Shown: positions 47,001-58,939 of the stretch, one piece after another
Layout: each line of letters starts with the position of its first letter
Numbering within the stretch: the first letter of the stretch is position 1
Source: Tubiluchus corallicola
Lineage: Eukaryota; Priapulida; Priapulimorpha; Priapulimorphida; Tubiluchidae
NCBI GenBank assembly: GCA_030141605.1
Contig: JAQGDQ010002371.1
Span: 752,547-816,546, forward strand
Direction of reading: 5' to 3'
Length of the DNA stretch: 64,000 bases
Program-made: the position numbers and the translations under genes
Notes under the pieces: model-generated
Databases searched by the model: none
What the model was told of the DNA's origin: nothing
What the model saw: only the letters and a program-made list of their open reading frames with translations

Positions 47001-50000
47001 TGGAAAAGTACAACCCGAGACGTATTTTCAACTCAGCTATAGTAACAGGGTTTGAAAACTTTCTATACATTCTATAACTTTCAAATATTTTAATTTATTG
47101 TTTTTAATAAATAATAATCATTTATCATTTATAGCATAACGTAGTGGCAAAGCAAAGTACGAGGAAAATATTACAAAAAAATTTACGTAGATGTTACAAG
47201 TAGTTTACACCCTCAAGAATTTGTCACTTCAATTGAAAATTGGTTTTCTTAATCAAACTTCGTTGAAAACAAAGCGCAATGTCACGTGTGTATAGTAATT
47301 CGAGATTCATTACGCGAAACTACGTTTCATGCCAATAAAATAATCTCATTTCGGAAATTTAAACAATATTTTCCTTAATGCCACCAGTATCCAAAATACT
47401 GTAAGCTACAAATGGGAAAAGTTTAATTAGTAATGTATTGTTCAATTTATTGTACTTAATTGGACTATAAATGTCACCAATGTGATGTCTGCAGAAAATT
47501 TAAAGTTGCGTGTTCATTTATTTCTGCAATTTGCATCTGTCCCGTTTTTTATATTCCTGATGCAATAATTTCTGTATAGTATTGTGTATAGTAGTCACAT
47601 TCCATTTTATGTGGTTTGCAGCAGACTGTGATGTAAATGCTTGGTGTCGCCATAGCCGCAACTGTGTAAGTATGAACATTCCCTAAATGAAAGCTTTATC
47701 AGTATTTACATCAGTATTTCTCTGATGGGCAACTCTTCGATGTTCGTTATAAAGAAAGTTTTATCTTCAGATCATCATGCAGAGTCTACTCCAGAGTTGT
47801 AATTACTGTGATCACTACAATTGCAAAAGTTAAGTAGCAACGAGCTTGATTAGTAAATGGATGGTAAATTTAATTAGTAAATGGTAACTGCCAGAAAACC
47901 TGCTTCTGGGTGTTTTCATCTGCCAGATGCCTTCATTGATGGAAAATAGATGTAATGTAATATGTAATCTGATAATATGTAATCTGGTGGAGAATAGATA
48001 ATATGTAAGATGGAGAATAGATATACATGCAAACGTGCCTAAGTCACATCTGTCATTGTCACTTAAGTACCTACTTTTGGAGAATTATCAAATTAGGTCA
48101 GGTCGTTTCTAATATTGAACTAGGTTTCAGACCCACCACAAGTACTCAACAAAACAGTAGACCCTGCAACTTGGTTCTGACTTCCAGTCGTCGAACAGAA
48201 TAAAAAGTAATTTTGCTTTGATAATTTTGCTTAGGATATTCAAAACATGGAACATTTTTAACGGAAAAAATAATATAATGTATAAATAATTTGAATTTTT
48301 TGTTGAGCATTCATATACCATGAGTGAACTGCAATAATTTGTAGAATTATTATAAATTTGGCATTTCTGCAGTTGGTAGCATGATCTATATGTGGGTCGT
48401 CAGTTATATTTGTCACTTTGCTGCCCTTGCTGTTCCGTGCTATATCGATCAGCACAGTATTACTTATGCAATGTTTGTTCACTACATTAACCACACTTTA
48501 ATCAAAATTTATTGCCAGCTTTCTCAATCCATTATCACATTTAATCACCCCTCAGCTTCCGCAGGCTTCTACGCACATGGTTTCCATTCACCTTGCGATC
48601 TTCCTCGTGATTACTGGCTGCGTTTTTCTTTGTAAAAGTGACTGTGAGCTGTAATAGCAGTAATTATTTTTGACTACACCTATCAGCAGGGCATTGTTTG
48701 CGGAAAAGCGCCTGACACAATCTATTTTTTGCGGCCTTTGCATGACTGGTTTATATATGTGTGAATGTCAAAACGCTATGAGTCTCGCCAAATGTAGAAG
48801 TCTCAGAAAATGCATTTTATGGGTAATATGAGACAATAGCGAATAGCTGAGTGGTCACAGTGTGTGCTTAACAGCTGAATCAACAGACTGTACGATTACT
48901 GATTTACAAATGTCAATGAAAAGTGACAGTTTACATGTAAAATAGTATTCTGGTATAGGTTTTTCCAATTTTTTTCGAATATAACTATTGAGTAGGGTAA
49001 ACCATAGTTGGTATCAGGCCAGTTTTCCAGATCGTTTACCCCACGCTGTTAGCTGGCGTGTATGCGTCTGAGAAAATTTCCGGCTATTAAGCCATTCTTC
49101 AGAATAATAAATGCTGATTTTTTTCAACAAATTGGCGCTTAGTAAGAAACTTGTGAACAAAACTGATTCAATTAATACTTAAGTACTAAAACTTATAATA
49201 TTACATGAGTTCTATGACCCTTTTATCTTGCAAAAATATCCTCAGTGGCTATCCGTTACCCATTTCAAGCACAAGCATTTCACAAGTATTTCCAGTACTG
49301 GTGCTAACTCAGTTAAATTCAAAAGATTGTGTGTTCTGAAAAATCTCAACTGTCCAACTTCGAAGGGGGTTCGTTTGCATGTGCGTGAAAATAAGCTGTT
49401 TCTTGAGCTCTACACGCGGCCGACCTTGTGCTAATCGACGTATTGATATTTGCTTCTGGTGCACATCTCGCAGACTTCAACACTGATGGAAGGAATGAGC
49501 CATTATATAAAACGTGATTGCAACAAATACTCGGCGTCCATGCACGCGACTAATTGGACCATTCACTGGAATATGTAAAAATTTTCTGTGCAATTAGCAG
49601 CTAATCACTGAACGTAATTTCAATTGCATTTCTTATCTTCGATTTTATGGTTGTTTTAATGGCCGTGTTTAGGAAAAACGAAGTCACTCAATATTTGGTA
49701 AGGAGCATGCGCAATAGAATAGATAGACTAAAGGACATGGTCTGTGCCGATAGGTTAACAATACAAAATAGTCAGTATGGATGGGTTGCTGTTGCTGTTC
49801 ATATTGTTGTACCCATTAGTAAGGATTTTGCAAAACCTGAAAAGTTGGTGTAATCAAGGATGGTTTTGCACTGAGCAGTTCCTTACCGCATGTCACCTGT
49901 TATATGTAGTTATAAAATGTCGAAAGACCGCAAAACAAAATTGCAGTAAAACAAAGTTGAAAATTAAAGGGCAAAATGGCCATAAGGTAGAAATTTATAT

Positions 50001-53000
50001 GGAAATTATGTGAAGATGGTTCTGCCCAATTTTCTATCCAAGGGCGTTTTGTTCCACATTAGGTACATTTTTTGATCACTTTGCTTGCCAATGACTGTTT
50101 TTGTGCTTATAATCCTACGTACCAATCTTTTCTTCAGTTTCTTTTACGTTCTTTTATTTATGTCGCGCATTTCACTTTACAAATTTCCTTCATTTTTCCT
50201 ACACCTGTATCACACACACTTTGTCCCTGAATCGCACACCTGTAACCTGTAACTGAATTAATCAGCGGTCTCCTTTTAAATGACTGATATCTCCAGCAGC
50301 CATGCATTATGGTTCATTTCTTGCAATAATCAGTTTGTTCCCTCAGAGCCACTTAAAAGGTTTGTGGACCTTATCGGGAATGATTTCTGTATTTCCTTGA
50401 TGGAACTGACTGAAATGAGTTTAACAGCACTTTACCCAGATCAAGCGTCAAATGCCGGCAAGAAAACATTTCTGTACAACTGACGATCGAAGGACTGCTG
50501 CAAGAGGCAAGCTCTGTTTTTGCAAACTTGCATGTACATGTATGATATTCAAAGAGTCTTCAACTTTTGAGAAATTTCATTATCCTTATAAAATGCAGAT
50601 TTTTTTATTGTTTATAGCAATTGAACAATAATTACGCTCGCTGCACTGTTGTATACAGTGTTTTCTTGTAGTACTTGTAAAAGGTGAACTTTATTTTATT
50701 GTACTCAAGAAATTGTTATGTTATTGTATTGTTTTGTAAAACAATTTGTTCTTTCCGATTCGCACAAAAAAAAACAACTGCAAAGCTTTTAGTTGAAGCA
50801 GACTGGGATGCCCGGTAATGTGAATTTGCTCAGAAATCGGACTACCTGAACGGAAATAAATAACCAATGATAAAGTTTCTTGGGGGATTTTGACAAATCG
50901 TATCAAGCAAAAGCATAGCCCAAGTTACCAACTTCTGATCTTCGTTTTTGCTTCCAAGGTTAGACGTTGTGTGAGAATTTTTAGTTTTTAGGTGCATCTC
51001 AAAATTAGTATTCACGGCTTGCTGCTCTTTTTGACGTTCCGAGCGAACCTTTGAGGTACATTTATGTGTGTAAAACGGTGCCTTGAACATCTGTTTCTTA
51101 ATGACGAGTAGAATGCAGATGTGCTGATTTTGATGAAATATTTATTGGGTGCATTCTGAATTATTCATTTCAAATCCACAATGTCAAAACAATGTGGATA
51201 TGTCCAAAGGAATAATCCGAAGAGCAGCTATCCTAACTTAGTTGTCTCCAAGGAGTTCTAATTTGTTTTTTTAAATACATCTTTCAGTCACAATCTTCTA
51301 GCACCGTTCTAGCACGTTCTTTGAGCACCCTTCTCACACGTACCATGTTTCAAGATAGAAAACTGAAATACTGAAGCAATTTCAACTGAGCATCTTTGAA
51401 TTACCGTTTACTCTTATAAATACTAACATTTCAACGAAAAATTGTTAGCGTCGTATTTATATAGTTTGGAGATAATGGTCACAAGTTCATATAAATAAAA
51501 TAAAATTCCTGGCACTTTACCAAATTTTAAAAATTTGTGTAATTTTATCAAATATTATTTAATGCAAGGGGGACTTCTTGGTTTGCATGTATGAATAGCA
51601 GGTTTCTGAATACAAAACTTGTACTCGAAATCGAAATGCACAACCTATATATCCCTTCATCATTACACATCATCGCTACTTCACGACGTCTATCGTAATA
51701 ATGTACTAAAATCTTTACTAAAGTTATTGTATTAAACATTAATGTACTTTGGAATTTGACACTCAGTTTCGCACATTTAGTTACATTCAACTTTTGACAT
51801 ATATTTTGAGCTATGACAACACAGCTCCTTGAAGATGGCTGTTTGGGAACATCTAAAACTTGGAAGCTATTAAACAGCATAGATACTGAATACAATTCAT
51901 ATAACTTATACAGCTTATCTTTTATGTGGTATTGTTGATGCAAATGCGGTCAGCGTAAATTATCTGAGAAACTGTGCTTATCTAGGGTATAATAAGTACA
52001 CTAGTCTAGCTCCCCTGACGTACTTGCTTCTGAATATCGCCATTAAGTCTTACTCTTCTAGTGTATTGATCACGTCAATTGTATATGAACATTGCTGTTT
52101 ATGACTTCTATATTCCGTAATTACTGGTGACATGCTGGTGGAACTGGTGGCCCCGCGGCAAGTATGCCGGAGTATATCGGAGACAGGCATAGTGAAGCCA
52201 CAGAAATTTTTTTAGCAAGAATAAAAAGCAGAAATTACTATAGTTTGTAGCCTGTTCATTAACTGATGTTGTATTAATGAGAGTTGCATAAAATCGCCAC
52301 ACGATAAAAATGTAATCAAACAGTACACCTGACTATAAAGGTACGTTGCTAAGCAAATTATCAATGTGGAATACATGTTTTTCATCTAAGCCACACATAC
52401 AGTTCGTAAAACATCAGTTTACTTTTTCCTCAGCTTTCTCAACTTGTTGACATGAAAGTCAATTTATAGACCCAGTGACATGCAAACGAATTTTTCCACT
52501 CGTCTAATAGGATTTTTCCAATTCTGATTTCCGATTTCGCTGATATATGTGCATATCGTGTATCTATTTGAATTTCGTCTCACTGCACTGGCAATATTGC
52601 CGTGCTACAAGTTACTATAAAATGGCTAGTGAGTGTTACCGCAATTATTTCACATAACTTTCATTATAGTCACAGAATTTTTTCTGGAACCATATTTCAT
52701 TATTAGGTTAAGTTTGGCTTGCAGAGGAGCCAAAATTGGATGCATATCCTAGTGCAACCTTTTTTCCTTCTTGATGGCTGTATCTGCATTTGATGGAAAT
52801 TGGAAAATATTTAGGTTTGCGTAAGGTGCATTTTACTGGGAAGTTCCAACTGTTTCGCCTTTACTGCATACTTTCTCCTTGCTTTGCGGAGATACACCTT
52901 GTCGGCGTCTCAGCCATGGAAGTTGTAAAAGCAATATGATGCGGCAATCCAACCATAAAACAGGCTCTTGATTGCTGCTTTTACAAGACGTCATTGCTTT

Positions 53001-53955
53001 TCTGTATGTTTTTAGTCTCTGGTGCACGTGCGTGCTCATTCACGCGACAAAACAAGAGTATACTTGCAATTCCGTGCATATGGCTTCTCAGATTTGAAAT
53101 CCACTGGTTTGTAATAATTGAGAGAACAATGTTGAATATTATTATATATTATTGAATTTGCTGCTTTTAGTTGTTTCTAATCAAACCGGCAGTAATATTT
53201 TTCATGTAACTGAATAAGTGAAATTAATTACTTAGGTGTGATGGTTGAAAGTAACGATTAAACATATGCGTCACGACTTCACCAATTAAAAGAAATGGCA
53301 ATAAGACCTCAAACGTATTCAACAACAGCACACTGACCGTAGGATCGCCATTTTAAAGGAAGCTTTTCAATCCAAAGCCATTTAACTGTCAGTGAGCTGC
53401 ATAAGAATTAATCGGAATTTACTCGCGTCATTGCTCTTAATCGTTAATAAATTCCGTTATTGTGTATAAGAGAACGATTTTTCGGGCTTGGGTTTTCAGT
53501 GTTTCTTCAGTTTTTATACGTACGCTGGACTGCACATGCAAAAAACTCTCCAGGAAATGAAAAATGTAGACGCAATTAGTATGTGCTGTTTAAGCAAATT
53601 ACACAAACATTAAACACTCTTTGAATACCCTGTAATGCTTTATTCATTAATCTGTCTTCCTTTCACTAAATGGTTAATCTGTCTTCCTCACACTAAATGA
53701 GCATGATAGTAATAGAGTATCAGAAAAACAATTTTCCTGGGTTTGTGGTCGTTTGGCCAGCAATATCCTAACTGAGAAGTAAAAACAACTTTGCCAGCTT
53801 ATTAATACAAGCTGTAGAAGTAATTGTTTTATGTAATTAACTAACCTTACCAAAATCCTATAGTTTTTTTTATAATTCCACTGCACTTTGTTTTTTTTTG
53901 TATATGTATTCTGTAGCTTCACACATCTCTGCTAAATTTACTCTAATAATAATTA
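38086..53955. other. Long non-coding interval, about 15.9 kb
   Basis: I read both strands for conserved protein motifs and plausible exon chains and found none. Reading frames here are short (under 132 codons), lack domain-like composition and do not chain across splice sites. I saw no tRNA-like B box or rRNA sequence. Small repeats only, such as a 27-28-bp imperfect duplication at about 53647-53700 and repeated atatgtaatctg/ggagaatagat motifs at 47940-48020. It may hold distal regulatory DNA or untranslated exons of the LRR gene, which cannot be judged here. Confidence 0.45.
53647..53700. repeat. Imperfect 27-28-bp tandem duplication
   Basis: ttaatctgtcttcctttcac-taaatgg is followed by ttaatctgtcttcctcacac-taaatga. 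Short local duplication without coding meaning. Confidence 0.85.
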
Positions 53956-54180
53956 GTTTAGTTTAGTTTAGTTGAGTTGAGTTGAGTTGAGTTGAGTTGA
54001 GTTGAGTTGAGTTGAGTTGAGTTGAGTTGAGTTGAGTTGCGTTGCGTTGCGTTGCGTTGCGTTGCGTTGCGTTGCGTTGCGTTGCGTTGCGTTGCGTTGC
54101 GTTGCGTTGAGTTGAGTTGAGTTGAGTTGAGTTGAGTTGAGTTGAGTTGAGTTTAGTTTAGTTTAGTTTAGTTTAGTTTA
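53956..54180. repeat. Layered pentanucleotide array: GTTTA, GTTGA, GTTGC, GTTGA, GTTTA (45 units, 225 bp)
   Basis: Counting units gives GTTTA x3 (53956-53970), GTTGA x13 (53971-54035), GTTGC x14 (54036-54105), GTTGA x9 (54106-54150), GTTTA x6 (54151-54180). Phase is kept throughout without an indel. The variants are arranged symmetrically, each inner layer differing by one base from the layer around it. The complementary strand reads TAAAC/TCAAC/GCAAC. Confidence 0.98.
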
Positions 54181-54604
54181 TGTGGTATATGACCAACAAG
54201 GCCAGCCAAAATACGTTTTACAGAAACCACATCAGTTTGCGTGCACATTCAAGAGTAAACAGCACATTGCATCATTACATCAGATGACTGCATAATATTG
54301 GATAACTTCTTTTCGTTACTAAGCGTTATATAACTTAGATATAGTTCACTTATATAATTATTTCAAACGTTACGTGCTACTGCGTGTTTTGAACAATGAA
54401 ATAAAAATATTTGTCTTCTACAACGTTACAGGTTTCACAAAGACGATTCCTAAACTGCGTCCGCTAGGTTCTAAGTTTATGATTTTATGTCTTTAATATT
54501 TTTATCATTTAATAAGGAAGATTCGAATACAAACTCGGACTTGTTGATAAAAGTGCAATTTAGACATATTTGTTAGAGATTGTCGTCAGGTTATTCAAAA
54601 GTTA

Positions 54605-55500
54605 GCTTTAACTCATCCTTCAGCAAGACAGACAGTATTAGAATAAAGCGCTATTGAGTCAGCATTTAGCAGTTGATCCAAATTTATCCTATTTAACATC
54701 AATTTCGACGACCTGTACCAAAGAACATTTAAAGTTTTGCTAAAGTGGTATCTTGGTTGCATAGTCGTGTTTGTGGAAAAGAAATACCCGAAGCCAATAT
54801 TTAACAACTCTACAAGAAATATCTAAATTTATCTGATATCTTCCTAATGCTCCAACCATGGCTGGAGTAGGAGTTGTCAGCACCTAAAATTGCTTTATAA
54901 TATTTAAGAAAAGGGTTTCAAGAACAGCAAAATATTTCATACCACAGATTTCACATCCATAACATAGGATGGGTTTGGCATATATGTTAAAGAAAGGTAT
55001 TTGCAAAGTTGGCTTCAAAATACCCAAATGTTTTTGATTTACTCAGTAAAGAAAATACTACTTCGTTGCCTTGCGAGGCAGGATAATTTACAGATTCATT
55101 AAATTAATCATTTGGATTAAAATATACGCCAATGCATTCGTGCTCGACATATTGTTTTATTAATGTGCCGTAGCAAAAGAAATCCTGTTGGTGATTCAAC
55201 AAAAGTACTCTTTTCAAATATTAAAATTTCAATCTCACTGGATTTGACAGTTTAGACTCCATTTTCTACAATGGCTGTTCAGTAGCTTTAACTGATGTAG
55301 CAAACCCTTCTTAGTTACAATAATTAAAACGAGATCATCTGTAAACATGTCATTAATTAGTATTATGCCATCAGAATCTTGTACATTTTTTATAGACACT
55401 CATCTAAATCAATAAAATACAATAAAAACAGCATGAGTGACAGAGTACAGCATTAAAGTACACCAAATTCAACCAAAAAATACTCAATTAAACCAGGATC
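54605..55500 (-). pseudogene. Decayed LINE reverse transcriptase (minus strand)
   Basis: Minus-strand translation, with frameshifts and stops, gives in order LSLMLFLLYFIDLDECL (the usual LSPxLFNLYINDL), FTDDLV at the place of the catalytic FADD/YADD box, KWSL and KSSEIEILIFEK (thumb), HPILCYGCE-like sequence, then RYQINLDISCRVVKYWL (compare GRYPLxIxxxxRxxKYW) and a 64-codon frame at 54613-54807. The aspartate pair of the active site is retained but the frame is destroyed throughout, so it is inactive. It resembles the class of the 17419-19206 element. Confidence 0.75.
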
Positions 55501-56772
55501 AGCTAACACAACTTCGTGTATGTGTAAATGCAGCTGAGCAGCATGCAATTTCCTTGATATTGGCCTTTTTCTTAAACAGTTTTGTCGTTGTTTTCTTTTG
55601 TAATAAAAATAGCTAACTGGACATCTCTATTATCTGTATTTAATTGAAATTTACGCATACTTTATTTTTTAATTTTCTTTTTGGGACTGTACGTTCATAA
55701 TCGAGCAATTTTTTAAAAAATTTTTGCATTATGCCCGGATTGGAAAATTTTCTGCTGTACTTATTTAATACCAGCTGCTACAGCTGGAAAAATAATTTCT
55801 TATACGCCAGATACAGTACTTAAGGTGCTATACTTACTACCTGATTTTATATTTGACAATTTTGGATTGGCGTTGTTTCATTGCTTGGAAAATATGTTTT
55901 AATAATTATTGGCCAGAGGGTTGAAGTCGGGCTTGAGCATTGTCCCACACAATTGTTTTATCCAACGGACACATATTTTTTCTGCTCCTCATATTACATC
56001 TCTTGTGCTTGTGTATTTTCATTTTTTCAGCAAACATAAACAGAAACATAAAAGAGAAAAATCTACATGCATATCAATAAAATTTTGGTACAGAATGTTG
56101 AAGACAATAACATACAGTTAATTGCTGAACAGCCTGTCGGCTGACGATAAATAAATCTCCCGGTATTTTCACTATTGCCAATTCTACCCTTTAAAATGCT
56201 AAATCTTGCTTCACAGGTGCAAAATTCCATAAGTTGCATGACAAAGCTCAGCAAGTTGCCGGCCTTGTGTATTAGTAATTTTATCCTCGTTAAACCTATC
56301 CGGGAACAAATTTACGTCATACAAATGAAAATGAGGATATGGAATTGTGGTGAAGTTTTGCTCACTAGCAGTTTCTTCATCTAAAATGAAATCATTCGAA
56401 TTTGCTGTTTGTTTAGTTATTGAAATCACCACTGATGACATCATTAGGTAACTGCAATACAGTAGATCTGGTGTAGGATTTACTACTTAGAATTTATGCA
56501 AATTAAGCAAAATATAACATTTTTAGGTAATTCAGACGAGTTGAATTTGAACCTCGCAATGTTTGGATGCGTGGTTTTGACAATTTCATAGATTGAACTT
56601 AAACCAGAACAATGAAGCAATTCAAATCCACCTGCAATTCTTTACTTTTCACGTTCTGAACCAAAAACATTTGTATCATAACCCGATTTGTTAAACGACG
56701 CACCGTCTGATAATCAAGTTTCTACTAAGCCAACGAAGTCAGGCTTACATATTAGTCCGTGGGACAAAAACC
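55501..56772. other. Intergenic, nothing recognised
   Basis: AT-rich DNA between the decayed reverse transcriptase and the duplicated segment. The upstream part of the same LINE may extend into its left end but no motif is readable. Short frames only (under 80 codons). Confidence 0.4.
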
Positions 56773-57213
56773 ATGGTCTTGTAACAAGGTCTGTTATTGG
56801 GTACCCTTTATACCGTTATCTTGGTTGGTGTCCACTGCTGCCTGTCCCGACTTTCAACAGTTAAAGTTAAACTAGTTAAAGTTTCGATCCAAGTTCAATC
56901 AAAACACCTCTATAAAGTGACGTGCATTAAGATCCATTGCTCTAAGTTAGTTTATTCCTACTATGATTGTGTCCACACTATTTTTGTTCTAGCTTCTAAC
57001 TTAACTTATTACAAATCACTTCCTACTCTTCCATGTTTTTCACATGCAGTGCAGAGTCTTGAATCAATCCAATCACTGAGATTTTCAAACGCCATTTTTC
57101 TCGAAAAATTCTTGCTACAAAATCTCTGCAGCGGTCTGTCGTTTGTCATTAATAATGCCTCGTCACATTGAAAATGTTATTACAGGCCCTTATTAATGTC
57201 GCCATTCTCTTTT
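56773..57213. repeat. 441-bp direct repeat, copy A
   Basis: Matches 57693-58133 at an offset of exactly 920 bp with about six substitutions and no visible indel. A 124-codon open frame (56797-57171, plus) exists in both copies but has no recognisable domain. On the minus strand a short frame begins MAFENLSDWIDSRLCTACEK; copy B has lost this ATG. The right end stops 18 bp into the 29-bp inverted repeat described at 58116. Confidence 0.95.
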
Positions 57214-57692
57214 CACTGGAGCGTCTGCGTGTTTGCATAATGTCAGCAAACGAACTGAACGTGTTTTTCAAGGTGTGCTTCATTGTGTTTGATTTTTAAG
57301 CATTAAATATTACACAAATAGTTTTCTAATAACTGAGAAAATCAAAATTGTTAAACACGTTTACATTCAGGGAATATAGCCGTTACAATACAGTAAACAG
57401 TATGGCGAACCTTATGATTGCAAAGACTTATTTTGTGATTTTTTTTGTATAATATGGAGGTAACAAAAAATACTACTTTTGTTCACCTTAGATGCAACTG
57501 AATTGGATCACTTGGTCCATTTATTAACTTTACTAGAACGAATCTTTTCTGAAGTAAAATTATTAGTCATTAGTAAATATAGCTTATTCATACAGAAAAG
57601 TAAAAATTTTTTGCAATAACAGTATTCCTTGGGACAAAAGTCAATTTGTGCTGTTTGCCTGTTCATCAACCATTTGTTTTCCTTAGAAGACG

Positions 57693-58133
57693 ATGGTCTT
57701 GTAACAAGGTCTGTTATTGAGTACCCTTTATACCGTTATCTTGGTTGGTGTCCACTGCTGCCTGTCCCGACTTTCAACAGTTAAAGTTAAACTAGTTAAA
57801 GTTTCGATCCAAGTTCAATCAAAACACCTCTATAAAGTGACGTGCATTAAGATCCATTGCTCTAAGTTAGTTTATTCCTACTATGATTGTGTCCACACTA
57901 TTTTTGTTCTAGCTTCTAACTTAACTTATTACATATCACTTCCTACTCTTCCATGTTTTTCACATGCAGTGCAGAGTCTTGAATCAATCCAATCACTGAG
58001 ATTTTCAAACGCTATTTTTCTCGAAAAATACTTGCTACAAAATCTCTGCAGCGGTCTGTCGTTTGTCATTAATAATGCCTCGTCACATTGAAAATGTTAT
58101 TATAGGCCCTTATTAATGTCGCCATTCTCTTTT
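57693..58133. repeat. 441-bp direct repeat, copy B
   Basis: Second copy, same orientation, 479 bp after copy A. Differences seen include ggtaccc/agtaccc, acaaatc/acatatc, cgccatt/cgctatt, aaattct/aaatact and attacag/attatag. Its right end overlaps the left terminal inverted repeat of the 58116-58939 element. Confidence 0.95.
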
Positions 58134-58822
58134 ACGTACGCTGTTACGACGCAGTAGCCCCCCCTGCCTAGATTGCATTTGACCGATTATTTTATATGCA
58201 ATTTGACATTGCATGTCGGTATCTAGATTTCTACGGCAGTTCCTGCGTAAAGTGGATAACTGGAACCTAGCACACTGTCAAGGGTAGTCCTCTAAGATGG
58301 GGGCACTGGACCGGCATTCTGGGAGGTCACCCATCTACTTGCTGTCAGTGTCTGTCACACTCGGATTGTGCTTCACACATGCTGACGAGTCAATCATTCT
58401 CCGTGCCACACAAAATTTCCATTTCACAACACACGCTAAGCATGAAAGATCTATTCTCGAATATGGTCGCTTCCCAGTGTGCAAAAATGTCTTACGTTTA
58501 CCGAACATTCGCTAATATGTTAATATTAACCGAGACATCAATTGACATAACTTTGGGGCATCTTTATTGACTGTGCCGTTGCTGTCTACTTCAATGCATT
58601 ACTGTTTAAATCCACTCTGCTGTTGTGTCTCTCTGGGGGGACATCTTGCATGACTGATCATCTGCATGGCAATTCATCATATCTTCATGTCGGCTTGACA
58701 TTGGGATGTACATAGATAAGAATATTTGCCGTCTTATTTGTGGTCGCCGCAAGTTAAGTAGAGGCGGCACTGTTTTATTTGGAATCCGTAAGGTAACGCA
58801 ATATTGGCTTCCCACGCAACAG

Positions 58823-58914
<92 letters not shown>

Positions 58915-58939
58915 CGTACGTAAAAGAGAATGGCGACAT
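58116..58939. mobile_element. 824-bp element bounded by perfect 29-bp inverted repeats, non-autonomous
   Basis: 58116-58144 reads atgtcgccattctcttttac followed by gtacgctgt, and 58911-58939 is its exact reverse complement. The interior holds a C-rich stretch (agccccccctgcc), a segment resembling part of 5S rRNA on the minus strand (58298-58365), and a (CT)n(TA)n microsatellite abutting the right repeat. There is no transposase frame. Flanks (tta before, tat after) do not show a convincing target duplication. It could be a MITE or a local inverted duplication; perfect repeats indicate youth or gene conversion. Confidence 0.7.
58823..58910. repeat. Compound microsatellite (CT)11 then (AT)33
   Basis: CT dinucleotides at 58823-58844 followed by pure AT dinucleotides to 58910, directly against the right inverted repeat. 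It generates spurious Tyr-Ile frames on both strands. Confidence 0.98.

Noticed and set aside
51548-51943. 131-codon minus-strand open frame in the gene desert
   Set aside because: No domain, no signal or membrane pattern, no adjoining exon; length is within chance for AT-rich DNA of this size.
56797-57171. 124-codon open frame present in both copies of the direct repeat
   Set aside because: Conservation is explained by the recent duplication of the DNA; no recognisable domain or upstream gene context.
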